A stretch of DNA of 64,000 nt from Sediminibacterium sp. (GCA_016786865.1 JAEUVE010000011.1:248001-312000), one strand, 5' to 3'. Positions 1 to 7,860 are shown, counted from the stretch's first letter. Translations and numbers: made by a program. Notes: generated by a model not told the origin, from the sequence alone.

Positions 1-1
1 G

Positions 2-1039
2 TTAGACGCATTTGGGTTTGCCGCCAAAGACACAACGTTCCCGGCCTTCCCCAAGGGCTATGAAAAGAATTTCATGGCATACTATTCCATGGTGCCCGGT
101 ATACACGATTACTTAAAAGAAATGCACCGCGAAGTATTCAGTAAATACGATGTGATGAGTGTGGCAGAAGGAGCAGGAAATAGTTTTGAAGATGCACATA
201 ACCTGGTGGATGCATCGCGGAAAGAATTGCACATGGCTTATGCATTTGAAGGAGTGGATATCGCCAGGGCGGAAGGATACAGTATTCCTCATTTTAAGAA
301 AGTATTCAGCAAATGGGACAGTGCATTTGCCAAAGAAGGATGGATATCGGTATTCCTGGCCAATCACGACCAGGCGCGGATGGTGAGCCGATATGGCAAC
401 GACAGCGAAGCGTATCGCGATTTGTCTGCCAAAATGTTGAACACCTTTATATTGTCTATGCGGGGCACACCTTATTTGTACAATGGCGATGAACTGGCCA
501 TGACCAATGCAGGGTTTACCAGCATCAACGACTATCGGGATATGGCAACCCTGAACGAGTACAAAAACCAGGTGAACCAAAAAGCAGATATTGCAGCCTA
601 CCTGCGAAAGTTACAATTCGAGTGCAGAGACAATGGCCGCACACCGTTTCAGTGGGATGCAAGTGCGCAGGCAGGATTCAGTACCGGAAAGCCGTGGATC
701 AATGTAAACCGCAATTATACCCGGATCAATGCGGCAACACAGGAAAAGGATCCGAACAGCGTGTTGAATTATTTCAGAAAGATGGTGGCGCTGCGCAAGG
801 CAAATCCGGTGTTGACTTATGGAAAATACAGCCTGGTGGATCCCGAACATACCACTGTGTATGCGTATACCCGCGAATGGAAGGGAGAAAAGCTGCTGGT
901 GCTGCTCAATTTCAGCGATAAGCCGGCAACGGTAAAAACGGGGTATGCACTGGATAAGGCCCGGGTGCTGATACAAAACTATCCAACCAGCAGCGGCGAA
1001 CAACTGCGGCCTTATGAAGCGGTGATCTACAAGCTATAG
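2..1039 (+). CDS. GH13 alpha-glucosidase / oligo-1,6-glucosidase, 5' end outside window
   Basis: C-terminal part of a glycoside hydrolase family 13 enzyme that cleaves alpha-glucosidic bonds in short malto- or isomalto-oligosaccharides. The frame is open from base 2, so the first visible residues LDAFGFAAKD carry the Asp nucleophile of the GFRxD-type motif. The acid/base Glu is in SVAEG and the transition-state Asp is in ANHDQARM. RDNGRTPFQWD and the beta-sandwich end (LLVLLNFSDKP) are typical of the oligo-1,6-glucosidase group. Roughly the first 200 residues, including most of the barrel, lie off the window. An exact substrate cannot be assigned; trehalose synthase-like activity is a less likely alternative. 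Confidence 0.85.
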   Translation, partial: LDAFGFAAKDTTFPAFPKGYEKNFMAYYSMVPGIHDYLKEMHREVFSKYDVMSVAEGAGNSFEDAHNLVDASRKELHMAYAFEGVDIARAEGYSIPHFKKVFSKWDSAFAKEGWISVFLANHDQARMVSRYGNDSEAYRDLSAKMLNTFILSMRGTPYLYNGDELAMTNAGFTSINDYRDMATLNEYKNQVNQKADIAAYLRKLQFECRDNGRTPFQWDASAQAGFSTGKPWINVNRNYTRINAATQEKDPNSVLNYFRKMVALRKANPVLTYGKYSLVDPEHTTVYAYTREWKGEKLLVLLNFSDKPATVKTGYALDKARVLIQNYPTSSGEQLRPYEAVIYKL

Positions 1040-1065
1040 GAAGGGCTTATTAACGTACAAGTTTG

Positions 1066-1162
1066 TCGGAGATAAGAAATAAAAAATCCGATAAATATTG
1101 TTAAAATGCGCACTTTTATGTTTAAATTTAATCGAAATATCGGAATTATTCCGATAAAAATG
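1066..1162. promoter_or_regulatory. Candidate AbiEi operator with inverted and direct repeats
   Basis: A perfect 8-bp inverted repeat with a 3-bp spacer (TATCGGAA TTA TTCCGATA) occupies 1138-1156 and ends 22 bp before the abiEi start. A second TCCGATAAA-type half-site begins at 1087, facing a TCGGA at 1066-1070, so the block TCCGATAAAnATTGTTnAAAAT occurs twice in direct orientation (1087 and 1150). A weak promoter (TTG at 1098, TATGTTTA at 1117) falls between them. AbiEi antitoxins of the AbiE family are known to autorepress through paired inverted repeats upstream of the operon, so this is a reasonable operator; binding here is inferred. Confidence 0.5.
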
Positions 1163-1178
1163 TTCAAAATTTACATAA

Positions 1179-1817
1179 ATGGAGTTTCTGGAAGCTATAA
1201 GAGATTATGCGGAACAGCCTATTACCAAACAGGTAATCCTTGATTTGCTAAAGGATTATAAAAGGCCGTATGATAAAATAGCGGAACTGGTAAAACAAGG
1301 TATTCTTGTACTAGTAAGAAGAGGCGTGTATATACCGGGCCCTAAACTGAATATTGCCAAACCGGAAGCTTTCCTTTTAGCCAATCACCTATTAGGGCCA
1401 AGTTATGTTTCATTGGAAAGTGCATTGTCTTATTGGGGATTTATTCCTGAAAAAGTGTATGAAACCAGTTCCGTTACCACCCAAAAGAGCGCGGTGTATC
1501 AAACGGCAGCAGGAAGATTCAGCTATATTCATATTCCCTTGCCTTATTATTCTTTTGGTATACAGCAGGTAGAATTAACAAAAAAACAGACGGTGTTGAT
1601 GGCAACGCCAGAGAAAGCTTTATGCGATAAAATTATAGCCACCTCTGGAATAATACTCCGCAGTTCAAAGCAGGTTAAAGAATTTCTATTGGAAGATCTC
1701 AGGATGGAAAGGGATGTGCTTAGAAAACTTAATTATCAGGAGATGAATCGTTGGAGGGTTGATGCGCCTAAAAAGGGAAGCCTTGATATACTAACAAAAA
1801 CACTGGAAGAATTATGA
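1179..1817 (+). CDS. abiEi: AbiEi-type antitoxin / autorepressor (type IV toxin-antitoxin)
   Basis: 212-residue protein with an N-terminal winged-helix region (about residues 15-55: a QVILDLLK helix, then VKQGILVLVRRGVYI as the wing) followed by the AbiEi C-terminal antitoxin region. LLANHLLGPSYVSLESAL and TPEKALCDKI are hallmark segments of this family. The role known for the family is to repress the operon and counteract the AbiEii nucleotidyltransferase without forming a stable complex (type IV). Its stop overlaps the next start by 4 bases (ATGA), so the pair is translationally coupled. A palindromic operator candidate lies just upstream. Confident in the family; phage-defence activity is not shown here. 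Confidence 0.85.
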   Translation: MEFLEAIRDYAEQPITKQVILDLLKDYKRPYDKIAELVKQGILVLVRRGVYIPGPKLNIAKPEAFLLANHLLGPSYVSLESALSYWGFIPEKVYETSSVTTQKSAVYQTAAGRFSYIHIPLPYYSFGIQQVELTKKQTVLMATPEKALCDKIIATSGIILRSSKQVKEFLLEDLRMERDVLRKLNYQEMNRWRVDAPKKGSLDILTKTLEEL

Positions 1818-2665
1818 TAAAGCAATGGTTGGAAGAATATAAACCAACAAGCCGGGAGCAGGCAGAACAAGCCCTTCGGGAAATCATGCAGGAAATTGCT
1901 CTCGCTGGTTTGCAGCGGACAGGTTTTTTTGAAAAGGCAGCTTTTTACGGAGGCACTGCCCTGCGTGTATTTTATGGGTTAGACAGGTTTTCCGAAGACC
2001 TGGATTTTTCTTTGTTGGAAGTGAATCCCAAATTTTCTCTGGAACCTTATCTGGAAGGAATCGTAACAGAGTTTGGTGCATTAGGTATGACCGTAAGTGT
2101 TAAAGAAAAAATTAAGACGTCTCAAACTAATATTGATTCTGCTTTTCTAAAGTCAGAGACAACCTGGAAAGAATTAGTTCTGGAAAACATTATACCACAG
2201 GCGGGCCTCAATATAAGGCCTAACATCAAGATAAAACTTGAGGTAGACACAGCGCCTCCTCTGGGATTTGAAACAGAAGAAAAATTGCTGTTAAAGCCAT
2301 TTTCTTTTTATGTAAAATGCTTTAGTTCGCCAGATCTCTTTGCAGGTAAAATGCATGCCCTTCTTTTTCGAAAATGGAAAGAAAGGGTGAAAGGAAGAGA
2401 TTGGTATGATATGGAGTGGTATATTAAGAAAGGGGTACCGTTAAATCTTGATCATTTTCTTGTGCGAGCCAGAGACAGTGGGGATTGGAAAGATGAAACG
2501 ATTACTCAAACGCAATTCTTACAACTGTTGACGAATAAAATTGCTTCCATCTCTTTTAAGAATGTCAGGGAAGATATTGTCCGGTTCATACGTGATGACA
2601 GAGGTCTGGCTATTTGGTCTCCTCAATATTTCAATGATTTGGTAACAAGAATTCAGTTCAAATAA
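1814..2665 (+). CDS. abiEii: AbiEii-type nucleotidyltransferase toxin
   Basis: 283-residue DUF1814 / AbiEii nucleotidyltransferase. The active-site signature FYGGTALRVFYGL followed by RFSEDLDFSL (GG-T and D-x-D) lies near residues 45-68, and VKCFSSPDLFAGKMHALLFRKW with KGRDWYDMEWYI supplies the conserved C-terminal Lys/Asp cluster. Relatives transfer nucleotides to RNA targets such as tRNA acceptor ends and cause bacteriostasis when antitoxin is lacking. It starts inside the antitoxin stop codon, the usual antitoxin-first order. All expected catalytic residues are present, so the toxin appears intact. Confidence 0.85.
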   Translation: MIKQWLEEYKPTSREQAEQALREIMQEIALAGLQRTGFFEKAAFYGGTALRVFYGLDRFSEDLDFSLLEVNPKFSLEPYLEGIVTEFGALGMTVSVKEKIKTSQTNIDSAFLKSETTWKELVLENIIPQAGLNIRPNIKIKLEVDTAPPLGFETEEKLLLKPFSFYVKCFSSPDLFAGKMHALLFRKWKERVKGRDWYDMEWYIKKGVPLNLDHFLVRARDSGDWKDETITQTQFLQLLTNKIASISFKNVREDIVRFIRDDRGLAIWSPQYFNDLVTRIQFK

Positions 2666-2823
2666 ACCCTTTTTACATTCGATACACACTTGCAGACTCA
2701 ACAAATCAGTTTCCTGCAATGATTATTCAACGCAAAAAAGAAGTGATGCATTTTCAATTGGTTGTCAATTAATTAAACTTTTTTATTTACGATGTAATTA
2801 CCAATAGTGCTGAATTCCAGAAA

Positions 2824-2864
2824 AAAGCCCACAAACCACAGCTTACTGTTATTTGTAGGGCTTT
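2824..2864. terminator. Extended stem-loop downstream of the AbiE pair
   Basis: AAAGCCC (2824-2830) pairs with GGGCTTT (2858-2864), CAAA (2832-2835) with TTTG (2852-2855), and ACAG (2838-2841) with CTGT (2846-2849), leaving a 4-base loop and small internal loops. It could end transcription in either direction, although the trailing T-run is short. It lies 159 bp past the toxin stop. Confidence 0.5.
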
Positions 2865-3009
2865 AAAGATTTACTTGCAGAGAGGAAGGGCAATGAACCT
2901 GCTCTCTAATTATTTGATTTTTAATGAATTACAACTCACAAGATTTAGTGTCACCGAATGGGTTACCTATTTTTCTACGCTTACTTAACTTACTTTTACA
3001 GTCACCCAG

Positions 3010-3039
3010 ATCCCCAAACAGCTAACGCTGATCGGGGAT
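3010..3039. repeat. Hairpin overlapping the 5' side of the tRNA-like sequence
   Basis: ATCCCC (3010-3015) pairs with GGGGAT (3034-3039) and CAGC (3019-3022) with GCTG (3027-3030), enclosing a TAAC loop. The right arm is the same GGGGAT that would form part of the tRNA acceptor stem and position 8, so the two folds compete. Confidence 0.5.
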
Positions 3040-3116
3040 GGCCGAGCGGTCGATAGCAGCGACGTGAAACATCGCAGACGGTAAAACGTCCGGGGGTTCG
3101 AATCCCTCTCCCACCA
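3032..3116 (+). pseudogene. Degenerate class II tRNA-like sequence (Ser/Leu type body)
   Basis: The sequence contains TGGCCGAGCGGTCGA (D arm of serine/leucine tRNAs), an anticodon-like arm GCGAC-GTGAAAC-ATCGC with one mismatch, a long variable arm GACG-GTAAAA-CGTC, and a good T arm GGGGG-TTCGAAT-CCCTC. The 3' acceptor strand is TCCCACC but the 5' strand reads TCGGGGA: four pairs form and the three outermost do not. The anticodon position would be GAA (Phe), which does not fit a long variable arm. I read this as a damaged or captured serine-type tRNA, possibly an old integration site. No CCA is encoded. Confidence 0.5.
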
Positions 3117-3219
3117 CTTTTTAAAAGTTAGGGAGCAGGCTCAGATATCTTGGTAAGCTCCCCAAAAAAGAGTACGGTTAATTTGTAGACAAAAAGTTTA
3201 TAAATTTAAATCGTAAACC

Positions 3220-3486
3220 ATGAGAAAGAGTCAGTTCAGTCACACACAGATTGCCAACATCTTAAAGGAGTTTGAGCAAGGAAAATCAGCCGAGGAGATC
3301 CATCGGGAGTATGGAGTTAGTAAAGCCACTTTTTATAAATGGCGGGAACGTTATGGTGGTATGGAAGCCAGTGAGCTTAAACGTATTAAAGAGCTGGAAG
3401 AAGAAAATGCTCGATTAAAACGGATGTATGCCAACTTGGCCATGGAGTTAGATACGGCAAAGTATATCATCGAAAAAAAGCTTTAA
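3220..3486 (+). CDS. IS3-family transposase OrfA (helix-turn-helix)
   Basis: 88-residue OrfA. The N-terminal HTH of the transposase_8 type reads [19 protein letters not shown] then [19 protein letters not shown] leucine-zipper segment follows ([20 protein letters not shown]), used for multimerisation and end binding. The frame ends at a TAA right after an A AAA AAG heptamer at 3474-3480, the classical -1 slippery site of this family; slippage there joins OrfA to OrfB. Confidence 0.85.
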   Translation: MRKSQFSHTQIANILKEFEQGKSAEEIHREYGVSKATFYKWRERYGGMEASELKRIKELEEENARLKRMYANLAMELDTAKYIIEKKL

Positions 3487-4352
3487 AGCCTTGCGAAAAA
3501 CGAAGAATCATTGAGGAGCTCAGAGATGAGCGTCCAAAAGACATCGGCAAGGCGTGTCGGGTACTAAGAATAAGCAGAAGCAGTTTGCATTATCGGTCTG
3601 TAAAAGATGATAGCACCATCATCAAGCATCTAGAAGATTTAGCTGAAGATCATTCTTTAGAAGGCTTTTGGAAGTATTATCATCGATTAAGAAACCAAGG
3701 TATAGTTGTTAATCATAAACGACTGCATCGCATTTATAAGGACTTAAAACTGCCCCTAAGGCGCAAGGTTAAGAAACGCTTGCCTCCACGGGAAAAGCAA
3801 TCATTAGAAGTACCAGAACACTTTACACAAACCTGGAGCATAGATTTTATGACCGATGTATTAAGTAACGGAACCAAATTCAGATCGTTTAATGTGATAG
3901 ATGATTTTAACCGGGAAGTGCTATTCATCGAGATTGATTATTCTTTAAAAAGCAGTAGAGTAATATGGGTGCTTCGCCATTTAATAAACCGCTTTGGTAA
4001 ACCACAAAAGATACGAATGGATAACGGCCCAGAGTTTATATCTAAGTTAACCCAATCGTGGAGTAAGGCCAATGAAATTGAGTTCCAGTATATTCAGCCA
4101 GGCAAGCCATCACAAAATGCTTACGTTGAAAGATTCAATCGAAGTTTTCGCGGTCACGTATTGGATGCCTATTCATTTGATAACTTAAACCAAGTAAGAG
4201 AAATTTCGGATGCATGGATAGATGATTACAATAATCATCGACCACATGATGCACTTGGAGGATTACCACCAAGGGTATACCGAGAAAAACAAAACCAGTC
4301 TAATGGGCTTCTTTTCGCTTCGGCTTCGCCTACGCTACAATCAGCCCATTAG
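3483..4352 (+). CDS. IS3-family transposase OrfB (DDE integrase), made by -1 frameshift
   Basis: Catalytic half of the transposase. After -1 slippage at 3474-3480 the reading continues [19 protein letters not shown] and runs without a stop through the ORF that opens at 3585. A HTH_21 segment precedes the rve DDE core: Asp in TWSIDFMTD, Asp in IRMDNGPEF, and Glu in [12 protein letters not shown]. All three catalytic residues and the terminal HRPHDALGG motif are intact, so the element may still be active. The last codons lie in a 10-bp inverted repeat, CTAATGGGCT (4300-4309) with AGCCCATTAG (4343-4352), that includes the stop. Independent initiation is possible but the fusion form is usual. Confidence 0.85.
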   Translation, partial: LKPCEKRRIIEELRDERPKDIGKACRVLRISRSSLHYRSVKDDSTIIKHLEDLAEDHSLEGFWKYYHRLRNQGIVVNHKRLHRIYKDLKLPLRRKVKKRLPPREKQSLEVPEHFTQTWSIDFMTDVLSNGTKFRSFNVIDDFNREVLFIEIDYSLKSSRVIWVLRHLINRFGKPQKIRMDNGPEFISKLTQSWSKANEIEFQYIQPGKPSQNAYVERFNRSFRGHVLDAYSFDNLNQVREISDAWIDDYNNHRPHDALGGLPPRVYREKQNQSNGLLFASASPTLQSAH

Positions 4353-4407
4353 CATTAAAAGAAAAAATATTATACATTTAATGCGTACTCAAAATGGGGA
4401 GCCTTCA

Positions 4408-4850
4408 ATATAGCTATGAATGAAAATATAGATATTGAAAGATTGACATACGCAATTTCTGTCGCTCATCTTGAAACGTTTATTGCTGAACTTCCTTTAG
4501 GTGCTTATACCAAAATTGGAAACTCTGGAGCGGGCATCAGCGGTGGGCAGAAGCAGCGAATATTAATTGCCAGGGCCGTTTATAAAGATCCTCACTATAT
4601 ATTTTTTGATGAGGCAACTAGTAGTCTTGATGCAACAAGTGAGTCAATAATAATGCATAATCTAAGTAAGTTTTTTCTAAGGAAAACTGTTCTTATTATC
4701 GCACATCGAATGAGTACTGTCAAAAATGCAGATCAAATAATAGTTCTCGAAAATGGTAAAGTTGAAGAGATTGGAAGGCATGAAACACTTATTAAACAGA
4801 AAGGTAAGTATTACGAATTAGTAAAAAATCAACTAGAACTAGGAGTTTGA
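4408..4850 (+). pseudogene. C-terminal remnant of a peptide-export ABC transporter ATPase
   Basis: Only about 145 residues of an ABC ATPase survive: the signature motif ISGGQKQR, Walker B YIFFDEATSSLD, and the H-loop IIAHRMSTV. The tail (GKYYELVKNQLELG) is the form seen in Bacteroidota peptidase-C39 bacteriocin/peptide exporters. Walker A, the membrane domain and any C39 peptidase are missing because the IS3 element ends exactly where homology starts (the family's ENIA region is cut to NIAMNENID). The missing 5' part is not found left of the IS. An ATG at 4416 could start translation, but no functional transporter would result. Confidence 0.8.
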
Positions 4851-4861
4851 TTGTTAATGAT

Positions 4862-5314
4862 ATGAGTGTGAGTATTCAAAATTTATTAAATAGGCCTCCG
4901 ACGAAACTAACTAGATTCGGACCTGCATATATTGTAATCTTATTAATATTAGGGTTTATATTGTTGTTCACCTTTCCTGTTACCCAAATAGTAACTGTAA
5001 CAGGAAAGGTAGAGGATATTACTCCTCATAGTTTACATCGGCAACGAGTTCAAATTGTTGTACTTTTTGAAAATAAAATCCCGATCATTACACACTCGTT
5101 AGCATCAATTCAAGTACTTAAAAAAATCGGAAATATAAATCAAATTTCGTTAATGGGTAATATTGATAGTTTGAATTATGAAAAGCGATGCATTTTCTTT
5201 TCCTTTGAAGATGCCATTCAATTAAGAAATTTATTTGTGAAAAAGCTTCCAGTTTCTCTATCTATAGATAGTGTTGAAACTAGTTATTATCAGATAGTTA
5301 AGAGCAAATTCTGA
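4862..5314 (+). CDS. Small one-TM protein, possibly a minimal HlyD-like fusion protein
   Basis: About 150 residues. A short cytoplasmic N-terminus with PTKLTRFG precedes a strong membrane segment (about residues 21-42, IVILLILGFILLFTFPVTQ) and a beta-rich extracytoplasmic part. The arrangement resembles the N-terminus of membrane-fusion partners that follow peptide-export ABC genes in Bacteroidota, but the coiled-coil hairpin is absent. I infer an accessory role for the disrupted exporter upstream. Start choice: the ATG at 4862; a TTG at 4847 overlapping the ABC stop would add five residues. Function is not established. Confidence 0.55.
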   Translation: MSVSIQNLLNRPPTKLTRFGPAYIVILLILGFILLFTFPVTQIVTVTGKVEDITPHSLHRQRVQIVVLFENKIPIITHSLASIQVLKKIGNINQISLMGNIDSLNYEKRCIFFSFEDAIQLRNLFVKKLPVSLSIDSVETSYYQIVKSKF

Positions 5315-5336
5315 AAGCCATAAAATTTGTATTATA

Positions 5337-6614
5337 ATGTCGATATTTGTGCAGATTGCAGCGTATAGAGATCCTCAGTTGATACCAACTATTGAGGATC
5401 TTCTGAGTAAAGCGAGGCGACCTGATGAGTTGACAGTAGCTATTTGTCGCCAGTTTAAGAAGGATGATACTTTTGATAATCTGGATTACTACCGGAAGGA
5501 TCCTAGATTTAAAATTATTGATGTAGATCATAAGATATCAGCTGGTGTGGGCTGGGCAAGAAACAGTATCCAGCAACTATACAGTGGAGAAACATATACT
5601 TTGCAAATTGATTCCCATTCACGTTTTGCAAATAACTGGGATGACGAAATGATAACGATGATTAGCTCTTTGCAGGATCAGGGCATTGAAAAACCCATTC
5701 TAACAGGCTATCCAGCCTCATTTGAGCTTGAAAAGGAGCAGAATATAAATATGAATGCGCCAGCCCTTCAGATGATACTTACTCATTTTTCTCCTGAAGG
5801 AATACCTATGTGTGAGGCGGAGACTATACCGGATTGGCAGACCCTTTCCGCCCCCGTATTGTCAAGATTTTATTCAGCGGGCTTTTGTTTTACGTTAGGC
5901 TCTTTTTGTATTGATGTCAAGCACGATCCTGAAGTTTATTTCATTGGTGAGGAAATTTCTATCGCGGTTAGAGCTTATACAAACGGATACGATCTTTTCC
6001 ATCCTAATAAAATGTTGGTTTGGCATCAATATATAAGGGAAGGCATGCCCAAACAATGGGATGATGATTCGGCTTGGCAAGCAAAGCATCAAAAATCAAT
6101 AAAAAAAATACAGAACCTATTGGGAATAAATTTGGGGCAGCCGGCAATCGAAGGTGAGTATGGCTTAGGTACAAAAAGAACCTTAGAATCTTATGAAATT
6201 TATGCCGGAATTGATTTTTACAAAATCGCAATTCAAAAAGATGTAATAAATAAGGATTTACCAATTTTAACTGATTCCAAGACTAAAACGAAGGAGTGGT
6301 ATGAAGGGTTATTCAACTATTATGTGTTAGAAATAGAGATTGATTGGAAAATCAAAGATTTGGTTAAATACATTCTGTTTGCTGTTTTTGATCTGAGCAA
6401 TAATAACATATACGAGAGTAGAATTAGGGCAAATGAATGGGAAAACAATGCAATGATATCTAATAGAAAGATTAACGTTAAGTTTTTTGCATCTCAATAT
6501 CCTGCTAAGTGGATAGCTCGGTTTGTTGACAAAAAAGGAGCTGTGATCCAGTTAATTAAAAGTTATACACTATTTAACCCGGAAGGAAAAGCTTTATTTA
6601 AGTGCAATCTATAA
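5337..6614 (+). CDS. GlcNAc-transferase of the GT60 (Skp1 / PF11397) type
   Basis: 425-residue glycosyltransferase. The opening SIFVQIAAYRDPQLIPTIED and the central GVGWARNSIQQLYSGETYTLQIDSHSRF are characteristic of the polypeptide GlcNAc-transferase family first known from Dictyostelium Skp1. IDSH is the metal-binding DxH/DxD-like motif, and DPEVYFIGEEISIAVRAY carries the conserved Glu pair. Family members transfer GlcNAc from UDP-GlcNAc onto hydroxylated or Ser/Thr side chains of proteins. It sits in an AT-rich run with exporter remnants and a second putative transferase, suggesting modification of a secreted peptide. The acceptor is unknown and no precursor peptide is visible. Confidence 0.75.
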   Translation: MSIFVQIAAYRDPQLIPTIEDLLSKARRPDELTVAICRQFKKDDTFDNLDYYRKDPRFKIIDVDHKISAGVGWARNSIQQLYSGETYTLQIDSHSRFANNWDDEMITMISSLQDQGIEKPILTGYPASFELEKEQNINMNAPALQMILTHFSPEGIPMCEAETIPDWQTLSAPVLSRFYSAGFCFTLGSFCIDVKHDPEVYFIGEEISIAVRAYTNGYDLFHPNKMLVWHQYIREGMPKQWDDDSAWQAKHQKSIKKIQNLLGINLGQPAIEGEYGLGTKRTLESYEIYAGIDFYKIAIQKDVINKDLPILTDSKTKTKEWYEGLFNYYVLEIEIDWKIKDLVKYILFAVFDLSNNNIYESRIRANEWENNAMISNRKINVKFFASQYPAKWIARFVDKKGAVIQLIKSYTLFNPEGKALFKCNL

Positions 6615-6622
6615 TATAAAAG

Positions 6623-7504
6623 ATGAAATGTAATACAAATAATAAACGGGCTATTGTAGCGTATCTCGATTATAAAAATGACCAGTATGCTATGTTTAAG
6701 ATATTTTTATACTCAGCAGAACTGATAGATATTGTGAACACTGATATTGTAATATTTTATGATCCATCTTATCATGAAATATTTAAAAACTACTCCGTTC
6801 CTATTGTTCTTGGTAATAAGAATTCTAAACTAATACTGATTCAGATGCTCTCAATATCGATTTCAGACTCTGATTTTAGTGAGTATTTATATATAAACAG
6901 TATTGCGTGTTTATCAAACCAGCATTGGCTAAAGCGCTATGATTTTATTCTTAAAACAGATATAGATATTGTTTTGACTGATAATTGGAACAATTATTAT
7001 CCAACAGGATTTGAAACTGGACTTGGCTGTTACAATCATGATAACGACACCAAACAGAAGCTAAAACAATTAGCAGATCGCTTAAAACTTCCCTTAAAGC
7101 AAACATATCAATATAATATTGGGTCAAGCTGGTACGGGAAAAGCGAAGATATTTTGAATGTGGCAAGCCTTACGGTTTTAATAAGTCGCGAATTACTTGT
7201 CACAGAATTTAAAAAATCAACCGGTGAATGGCCGGGTTTTTTTAAGGGTGTGACATCATTATATGCCAGTGAAATTGCTATTAATTATTTGATAGATAAC
7301 ATTATTATAAAAGCGGATCACCTAGATTTTCCGTCTGACAGTACAGACAATATAGTCAACCACACCCACATACATTTTGTTCATTGTACAGATCTGTTTT
7401 CAAAACATGCTTTCTTACGTGGAGATTATGATGATATTGATATTGCTCGTCTTAATAAAAGTATTGTAAATGAATACTGTCTTTATTGTGCCTTGTCTTC
7501 ATAA
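6623..7504 (+). CDS. Putative GT-A glycosyltransferase with DxD motif
   Basis: 293 residues, starting 8 bases after the GT60 stop, so co-transcribed. The segment RYDFILKTDIDIVLTDNWN near residues 104-122 has the form of a GT-A metal-binding DxD in a strand-loop context, preceded by an IVIFYDPSYHEIFKNY region as in nucleotide-sugar transferases. It resembles DUF7164-like proteins, though this is a weak recognition. The C-terminus has several His and Asp residues (HTHIHFVHC). The AT-rich codon use matches its upstream neighbour and differs from the flanking core genes. A second sugar-transfer step on the same acceptor is an inference. Confidence 0.5.
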   Translation: MKCNTNNKRAIVAYLDYKNDQYAMFKIFLYSAELIDIVNTDIVIFYDPSYHEIFKNYSVPIVLGNKNSKLILIQMLSISISDSDFSEYLYINSIACLSNQHWLKRYDFILKTDIDIVLTDNWNNYYPTGFETGLGCYNHDNDTKQKLKQLADRLKLPLKQTYQYNIGSSWYGKSEDILNVASLTVLISRELLVTEFKKSTGEWPGFFKGVTSLYASEIAINYLIDNIIIKADHLDFPSDSTDNIVNHTHIHFVHCTDLFSKHAFLRGDYDDIDIARLNKSIVNEYCLYCALSS

Positions 7505-7553
7505 TTAAGTAATTGAAAAGAGGGGAGAAAGCTTTTTGTAAAAAATTATAAAT

Positions 7554-7727
7554 ATGATAAGTAAGTGGTTTCAAAAAAATACTCTTTTGATGAAACGACG
7601 AAAGATGGATGCGAGAGGTTTTTAAAATACACTGAGACTTTTCTTGGAACGTATATTTAATTGCTGCATGGAAGCTCCGGCTCTGGAAATCATTACTTTT
7701 CTTAATCGTGACAATAAGATATTTTAA
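7554..7727 (+). pseudogene. Possible degraded short reading frame
   Basis: An ATG at 7554 opens a 23-codon frame (MISKWFQKNTLLMKRRK...) that ends at TAA 7623-7625. The same frame then continues open for 33 codons (NTLRLFLERIFNCCMEA...) to 7727. It could be one damaged gene or chance. No leader peptide with a double-glycine cleavage site is seen here, so I do not call a bacteriocin precursor. The remaining bases of the 7505-7820 gap show nothing recognisable. Confidence 0.2.
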
Positions 7728-7820
7728 ACAGAAAATTCATTGGTAAGGACTCCCCTCTTATTTATATGTGTTTTAAAACAGGAATAGACCATACCAATTT
7801 TATGTATCAAAACATGTGCA

Positions 7821-7860
7821 AATAAAAAAGCACCTACTCAGAAAAACTGTGTAAGTGCTT
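7821..7860 (-). terminator. Terminator of the minus-strand tRNA gene
   Basis: Read on the minus strand, AAGCAC, TAC and CAG pair with CTG, GTA and GTGCTT around a TTTTT loop, followed by a T-run (TTTTTTATTT). It starts 10 bases past the tRNA 3' end, the expected position for an intrinsic terminator. Confidence 0.8.

Larger units (their letters stand above)
2865..3150. other. Non-coding stretch between AbiE and the IS element
   Basis: No credible open reading frame on either strand. It holds a compact hairpin (3010-3039) and the tRNA-like sequence (3032-3116), described separately. The rest is AT-rich and shows no homology I recognise; it may be debris from earlier insertions. Confidence 0.4.
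3151..4407 (+). mobile_element. IS3-family insertion sequence, about 1.26 kb
   Basis: Outer ends are imperfect inverted repeats: left TGGTAAGCTCCCCA then GAGTACG, right (reverse complement) TGAAGGCTCCCCA then GAGTACG, each starting with the TG typical of IS3 elements. The right boundary at 4407 agrees with the adjacent ABC-transporter homology, which resumes at the next base. Two transposase frames lie inside. The bases beside the ends (ATCT left, ATAT right) do not match, so no clear target duplication remains, which fits an IS-mediated deletion or recombination. The group is probably IS407-like, judged from the OrfA sequence style. Confidence 0.8.

Noticed and set aside
3147..4411. Target-site duplication of the IS3 element
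   Set aside because: Left flank ATCT and right flank ATAT do not match; shifting the ends by a few bases breaks the inverted repeats.
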